64,000 nt of DNA from contig ONDV01000004.1 in NCBI GenBank assembly GCA_900316665.1, positions 4,391 through 68,390 on the forward strand, given 5' to 3'. The notes beneath the pieces are model-generated. The model was not told the DNA's origin and ran no database searches. It saw nothing but the letters and a program-made list of their open reading frames with translations. This document shows, one piece after another, positions 60,779-64,000 of this stretch. The position numbers and the translations under genes were made by a program. How positions within the stretch are numbered: the first letter of the stretch is position 1; every line of letters begins with the position of its first letter. This DNA comes from an uncultured Lachnospiraceae bacterium (GTDB lineage: Bacteria; Bacillota; Clostridia; Lachnospirales; Lachnospiraceae).

Positions 60779-63700
60779 TCTATATCCTCCGTCAGATCAC
60801 GCTCGCGGAACTCCCTGATCGTGGACTCCGGATCTACCTCGCCGTCAGATATAAGCTCAAGGAAGAGATCGATAAGTTCCGGATCAAACTGCGTTCCCCT
60901 GCACCGCTTCAGCTCGCTTATCACCTGATCCATCTCAAGCGCGTTTCTGTATACCCTCTTCGCCGTCATGGCGTCGTAGGAATCCGCGATTGAGATTATC
61001 CTACCGTAAAGAGGGATCTCCTCGCCGGCAAGTCCGTCAGGATAACCCTTTCCGTCATATCGTTCATGGTGGTATCTGGCTCCGGCCTGGACGTGCCTTA
61101 TCATAGTGAAACCTTTCAAAATATCAGCTCCAAACGGGGCATGGGATTTTATGATCTCATATTCCTCGTCCGTCAGCTTCCCCGGCTTATTAAGGACAGC
61201 ATCCGGAACGGCGATCTTCCCTATGTCATGAAGTATCGCAGCCTTCCTGAGATTTCTGATCTCATCCTCAGAAAAACCATATTTCTCTCCAAGTTTTGAA
61301 GCATAGTAAGCTACCCTGTGGCTGTGCTCACCGGTGTCGCGGTCTTTCATGAAGAGTGCCTTTGTCATAGCTATCACAGACTCATTTCCCATCCGGACCT
61401 GCTGCTCGGCAAGAAGCAGAGCCTGCTCAGTCTTTTCTGACTTTCTCTTCATCACATAGCGGGTGATAAACCATGCCAGCCATCCTATAAACACTGCTGC
61501 AACAAGGATGATATATATAAGGAAATAATCTCGCTGCCATAATTCCTCAGTGATCGTAAATGCCGTCTCCATCTGCTCCCTTATCTTCCCGTCAGAATCT
61601 CTTACCGCGAGAAGAAAGGTGTAATTACCTGCAGGAAGATCCGTGTACGTAAGAGCAGACATCTCCGAGACATGTGCCTTTTTCCACTTCTTGTCATAAC
61701 CCTGTAGTTTCCAGCTGATCAAAGGATCGGAAGGCAGGAAATTTATTATTTCAGGAGTGATGACGACAGTTCCGGTTCCTCCTGAAATCGATCTGTCATC
61801 CTCCTCAGTCATATATTCCCTGCCGCCGGAAACGAGACTTTTTACGCCAAGTCTCAATGTTCCTGCCGGCTCTGAGAGTTTCTCCATATCCGCCATAATG
61901 AGTCCGGCCGAGCTGCAAAGGTAAAGATTATTATCAAGGCATTTGTTCATGGAATTTGCAGTAAGCGAAGCTGGCAGGCCATCCTTAAGTCCGCTCAGAA
62001 CGGTATTTTCTCCCTTGTCAAAAAGGAGATCATTTTCTGTCGTGATATAGATTCCGGCGCTGCCGGTGATGTAGAGTTTCCCGTGACCGTCACTAATGAT
62101 GTCGTAATTATTGCTATAGGGGAAATGTGACAGCTGCCTCTGCTTTCCATTCTCAACGGCGACTATGCCGTTACTGGTCACAAGGAAAAATGTATCCTTC
62201 TTCACCGCCGGCACTGCTTTCAGAACTACATCGCATCTGACCCCGTTGCTTTCTGTAATATGGTCTTCAACCTTGTCATCTGAAAGTACATAATATCCGT
62301 CGCCGTCTGTCGTAAGGATGATCCTGCCGTCCGGCAGCTCAGCAATGCAGAGGATGGACACACTTCCAAGCTCACCTCCGTATGGGATATGCCCTGACAC
62401 CTTGCCGTGATCTATAAACGATAGGCCTTTGTCTCCCGATGCGGCAATCCTCCCATCGCTTAGCTTTATGGCAGTCCTCACTCTGCTGCCGGGACTGTCT
62501 TCTCCATTAAATGATATGATCCTTCCGCCTTCCTCCCCGGTCAAGTCATACATTACGAGTCCCCTGCCGTAAGTGGCAGCATATATATTTCCGTCATTAT
62601 CAGCTGCCAGAGCCCGCACCCTTACACCTTTAAGAAAATCCGTAATACTGTTCTCCACCCTCTCGCCGGTGGTGCGGTTCGTGATGATAAGCCCGTCGTC
62701 GCAGCCCATATAGAGATAGTTTCCTTCCGGCAGGACTGCATTCATAATATCCGGAGATATTCCATTAAGCTTGAAGTAATCCATATAAGCCGATGACGAT
62801 ATCTCAAGCAATCCCTGCCTGGTAGAAGCGATCCAGAGATTTCCCTGATAATCCCTTGCGGCTCTCTGCATTGCAGAATTGAATTCTCCCGTGCTTACCT
62901 TCTCCCATGCATCACCGCCGTCAGTCCGGTACATGCCGTTATCGCAGAAAGCATCAAATGTCCCGTCCGAATTCTTGAGAAAGCTGTTTATTACTGAACC
63001 GCTACCGGTATCCGCTGTCCCGGTTTTCTTTAATTCACGGACTCCCACTTTGAAGTAATCGATCCCGCCCTTATTGTTTCCGGCGCACAGGGTATCTTCA
63101 GAAAGAGTCTCCACTGCCGAATAATCATTCCCTTTTTCAGAAAAAATAAGTCTGCCGTCCTGCAGGAGATATAAGCCTCCGTTTCCGTCTACAGCAGCTA
63201 CATAACCGTCATCGAGAGCTGCCGATGCCACGCAGTAATCGATCTCATCCAAAGTGTCCGTCACAGACAGACCGTTAGAGAGATTCAGCACTGCCATTCC
63301 CTGCGCTGTTCCGACGTAATACCTGCCGTCCGAGCCTTGAGTGACTGACCTGATCGAATTCACAGGAAGACCTGAATTTCTGTCGATGGACGAGACTAAT
63401 TCCCCGTTTATTATTATCGAAAGTCCGCTGTCGTTCGTGCCGACCCAGAGTCTTCCCTCTCGATCCGTGAAGAGACAGTTTACATTTAATATTTTTTTGG
63501 ACTGAAAAAGAGTAAAAGCCTTCCCGTCGTATGAATAGAGACCGGCATAAGTGCCTATCCAGAGCCGTCCGTCTCTTGTCACGGCGATGGAGGTGGCATG
63601 ACCCGGAGTCAGACCGTTTTTGGCATCATAGATTTTCATTATGCTGGAATAATCGCTGCTTCCGGCATCTTTCTTCTCCGTCTCAGCGTATACACGAACA

Positions 63701-64000
63701 GAGCCGGTCAGGATCGATGCCGTCATAACTGCCAGAAGCAGAATGGACGTAGCTTTTTTTAGATCAGGGTGTCTGTACTTCACAGCCTTTATTATTTTAA
63801 GAATCAGATAAAGGGCGCTTACTGTCAGGAATTTATCGGCGAATTCCAGGTAAAACTGACCTATGAAGCAGCTGATGGTGCTGTTTATGCCTATGTTTTT
63901 GAATAATTTTATTACAGCATCTCCCCAGATATTTCCGGTAGTGCCGCCCCAGATGATTAGATCAAGAACTGATGATGATACGAATGTATACGATGTGATG
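60775..64000 (-). CDS. Membrane sensor with propeller and HD-GYP phosphodiesterase domain (5' end beyond window)
   Basis: At least 1074 residues are visible. Counted from the GTG at 63783: a hydrophobic helix at about 12-32, then two-component-regulator propeller repeats to about 690 (RDGRLWIGTYAGLYSYDGK, REGRLWVGTNDSG), a Y_Y_Y domain (WKLQGYDKKWKKAHVS), a TM at about 760-782, and an HD-GYP domain with HDIGKIAVPD near 850 and HHERYDGKGYPDGL near 912, intact for cyclic di-GMP hydrolysis. The GTG lacks a good ribosome binding site. The frame stays open to the window edge, adding hydrophobic sequence (SCFIGQFYLEFADKFLTVSA) resembling the end of an ECF S-component-like domain. The real start is therefore probably outside the window. 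Confidence 0.85.
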   Translation of the reverse strand, partial: ITSYTFVSSSVLDLIIWGGTTGNIWGDAVIKLFKNIGINSTISCFIGQFYLEFADKFLTVSALYLILKIIKAVKYRHPDLKKATSILLLAVMTASILTGSVRVYAETEKKDAGSSDYSSIMKIYDAKNGLTPGHATSIAVTRDGRLWIGTYAGLYSYDGKAFTLFQSKKILNVNCLFTDREGRLWVGTNDSGLSIIINGELVSSIDRNSGLPVNSIRSVTQGSDGRYYVGTAQGMAVLNLSNGLSVTDTLDEIDYCVASAALDDGYVAAVDGNGGLYLLQDGRLIFSEKGNDYSAVETLSEDTLCAGNNKGGIDYFKVGVRELKKTGTADTGSGSVINSFLKNSDGTFDAFCDNGMYRTDGGDAWEKVSTGEFNSAMQRAARDYQGNLWIASTRQGLLEISSSAYMDYFKLNGISPDIMNAVLPEGNYLYMGCDDGLIITNRTTGERVENSITDFLKGVRVRALAADNDGNIYAATYGRGLVMYDLTGEEGGRIISFNGEDSPGSRVRTAIKLSDGRIAASGDKGLSFIDHGKVSGHIPYGGELGSVSILCIAELPDGRIILTTDGDGYYVLSDDKVEDHITESNGVRCDVVLKAVPAVKKDTFFLVTSNGIVAVENGKQRQLSHFPYSNNYDIISDGHGKLYITGSAGIYITTENDLLFDKGENTVLSGLKDGLPASLTANSMNKCLDNNLYLCSSAGLIMADMEKLSEPAGTLRLGVKSLVSGGREYMTEEDDRSISGGTGTVVITPEIINFLPSDPLISWKLQGYDKKWKKAHVSEMSALTYTDLPAGNYTFLLAVRDSDGKIREQMETAFTITEELWQRDYFLIYIILVAAVFIGWLAWFITRYVMKRKSEKTEQALLLAEQQVRMGNESVIAMTKALFMKDRDTGEHSHRVAYYASKLGEKYGFSEDEIRNLRKAAILHDIGKIAVPDAVLNKPGKLTDEEYEIIKSHAPFGADILKGFTMIRHVQAGARYHHERYDGKGYPDGLAGEEIPLYGRIISIADSYDAMTAKRVYRNALEMDQVISELKRCRGTQFDPELIDLFLELISDGEVDPESTIREFRERDLTEDIE

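Overview
The window looks like a chromosome segment of an anaerobic Firmicute of class Clostridia, most likely a gut Lachnospiraceae. Supporting signs are a butyryl-CoA:acetate CoA-transferase of the Roseburia / Eubacterium rectale type, a reverse rubrerythrin next to PerR, a Gram-positive cell-wall-anchored surface protein ending in an SPKTG sorting signal, the ecfA1-ecfA2-ecfT-truA-rplM-rpsI order, and consensus sigma-A promoters with AGGAGG ribosome binding sites. Almost all genes lie on the minus strand. No tRNA, rRNA, CRISPR array, transposase or phage gene was seen.

Layout, left to right. 1-7.5 kb: a complete phosphate operon read right to left, pstS-pstC-pstA-pstB-phoU-phoB-phoR, with 5-formyl-THF cyclo-ligase coupled at its end. 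7.5-14.4 kb: a six-gene polyamine operon (arginine decarboxylase, SpeE homologue, carboxynorspermidine dehydrogenase, carboxynorspermidine decarboxylase, agmatine deiminase, N-carbamoylputrescine amidase), divergent from thioredoxin. 14.9-18.2 kb: a GntR-ABC ATPase-permease cassette. 18.3-33.4 kb: a long run of minus-strand genes: D-2-hydroxyacid dehydrogenase, HAD phosphatase, trpE, trpG, a DUF2628 protein, a P-type ATPase, MATE, and then, behind its own promoter, LCP-glmS-gtrA-UDPGP-tcdA-PAP2. 33.5-36.8 kb: a plus-strand coiled-coil / CAP-domain / SPKTG surface protein. 37-40 kb: GNAT, DUF218 and an AT-rich AAA/DUF4143 ATPase inserted beside rpsI and flanked by copies of the rpsI terminator. 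40-46 kb: rpsI, rplM, truA, the ECF energizing module, an aminotransferase and an Lrp regulator. 46-51 kb: an AIR-synthase-like C-terminal domain protein, VanW, a conserved single-TM protein and AzlCD. 50.6-54.6 kb: the CoA-transferase, reverse rubrerythrin, PerR and an aminotransferase. 54.7-59.4 kb: a probable small RNA and a MacB-type export operon with two membrane-fusion proteins. 59.6 kb to the edge: a membrane-anchored BMP-family ligand-binding protein translationally coupled to a very large propeller / HD-GYP sensor whose reading frame is still open at the window end.

The most unusual signals lie outside ordinary gene calls. (1) The HD-GYP sensor frame extends upstream of its GTG into what looks like the end of a multi-TM ligand-uptake-like domain, and it is coupled to a BMP protein with no ABC transporter nearby. 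(2) A predicted small RNA of about 85 nt has its own promoter, two near-perfect hairpins and an unpaired CCUCCCCC anti-Shine-Dalgarno stretch. (3) A dispersed element beginning AAAACTTCCC(A/G)CAT sits just after the stop codons of five minus-strand genes, always in the same sense orientation; in one copy both ends form a perfect 15-bp inverted repeat. (4) A 79-bp tandem repeat can form competing hairpins. (5) Two identical 14-bp palindromes bracket the promoter of the inserted AAA ATPase.
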